Under the pieces are notes generated by a model that saw only the letters and a program-made list of their open reading frames with translations, searched no databases and was not told the origin of the DNA. Position numbers and translations under genes: made by a program. From an uncultured Muribaculaceae bacterium (GTDB taxonomy: Bacteria > Bacteroidota > Bacteroidia > Bacteroidales > Muribaculaceae): DNA of 6,043 nucleotides. This document shows, in pieces, positions 5,746-6,043 of this stretch; the stretch's first letter is position 1, and each line of letters begins with the position of its first letter. The stretch covers positions 1 through 6,043 of the forward strand of contig CAJTZQ010000116.1 in assembly GCA_910583795.1 (NCBI GenBank), written 5' to 3'.

Positions 5746-6043
5746 ATGGAAAACAATATAATTTATTCTGTTTTGAATCGAATATCTATTTTAATACTTC
5801 TGACCATCTTCTGTAATAGTTGTAAAACTGACAGGAGCACACAGGATAATGATGCATCGAACAAGTATGATGCATCCCAATACCCCATCGGAATTGAAAT
5901 CGACATAAAAGAATCTGTCCCGATATCTAAAAATCTTAAAACAATTACAACGATTGAATTCAATGAGGATTCCCCTGAGATAATGGGCGAGCCTCAAAGC
6001 GTTGTTATAAAAGAGGATACTATATACTGCATAGATTCCCATA
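5746..6043 (+). CDS. 6-bladed beta-propeller lipoprotein, N-terminal part (cut by window edge)
   Basis: The frame is open from this ATG to the end of the window (99 complete codons) and so runs off the right edge. The N-terminus MENNIIYSVLNRISILILL has a hydrophobic run ending F-C-N-S before Cys26, a Bacteroidetes-style lipobox. After a polar linker, residues about 47-99 (PIGIEIDIKESVPISKNLKT, then TIEFNEDSPEIMGEPQS, VVIKEDTIYCIDS) match the first blade of the Bacteroidales 6-bladed beta-propeller lipoproteins, where a leading strand is followed by a D-x-I-Y-x-x-D strand. An in-frame stop at 5737-5739 fixes this as the first possible ATG. No good TTTG/TAnnTTTG promoter precedes it; GACTTTTG at 5726-5733 is a poor match. 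The gene may be read from the NVEALA operon through the hairpin at 5652-5718. Such propellers commonly sit beside NVEALA genes. Confidence 0.75.
   Translation, partial: MENNIIYSVLNRISILILLTIFCNSCKTDRSTQDNDASNKYDASQYPIGIEIDIKESVPISKNLKTITTIEFNEDSPEIMGEPQSVVIKEDTIYCIDSH

Noticed and set aside
5791..6042. Minus-strand open frames opposite the last gene
   Set aside because: They are antisense to a lipoprotein signal peptide and first propeller blade, which are far better supported on the + strand.
1..6043. CRISPR array, tRNA/rRNA, insertion sequence or phage genes
   Set aside because: No regularly spaced repeats, no tRNA-like cloverleaf and no transposase, integrase or phage structural motifs were seen on either strand.

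Overview
The window looks like Bacteroidales (Bacteroides, Muribaculaceae or a relative). Three things point there: AT-rich intergenic DNA; promoter elements of the Bacteroides TTTG / TAnnTTTG type with almost no Shine-Dalgarno sites; and a gene set dominated by lipoproteins and families typical of this order (BF3164/TolB-like and 6-bladed beta-propellers, DUF3244, DUF1573, NVEALA peptides). All genes that can be supported lie on the + strand.

Layout. Positions 1-197 are very AT-rich and hold a candidate promoter but no convincing gene. A 170-residue lipoprotein of unrecognised family (198-710) is closed by a perfect 36-bp palindrome (714-749). Next come a BF3164-like propeller lipoprotein (764-1828) and, nearly overlapping it, a large membrane-spanning regulator (1854-3770) with a TPR sensor region, one transmembrane helix, a coiled coil and a C-terminal LuxR-like helix-turn-helix. 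About 270 bases without a gene follow, ending in an excellent Bacteroides-type promoter (3986-4018). It drives a small secreted DUF3244-like protein (from 4037), probably followed by a thioredoxin-like/DUF1573 lipoprotein (4489-5355) and, 20 bases later, an 81-residue NVEALA-type cysteine-rich peptide (5376-5621). A 67-nt imperfect hairpin (5652-5718) separates this from the start of another 6-bladed beta-propeller lipoprotein (5746 to the window edge, incomplete).

How the parts may work together. The gene families are recognisable, but to my knowledge the biochemical role of the NVEALA/propeller/DUF1573 neighbourhood is not settled. A reasonable inference is an envelope system in which a small cysteine-rich secreted peptide is made beside a CxxC thioredoxin-like lipoprotein that could handle its thiols. 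Propeller lipoproteins could bind or present it, and the transmembrane TPR-HTH protein could sense an envelope signal and regulate the locus. Only the architecture is seen here; the interactions are hypothesis.
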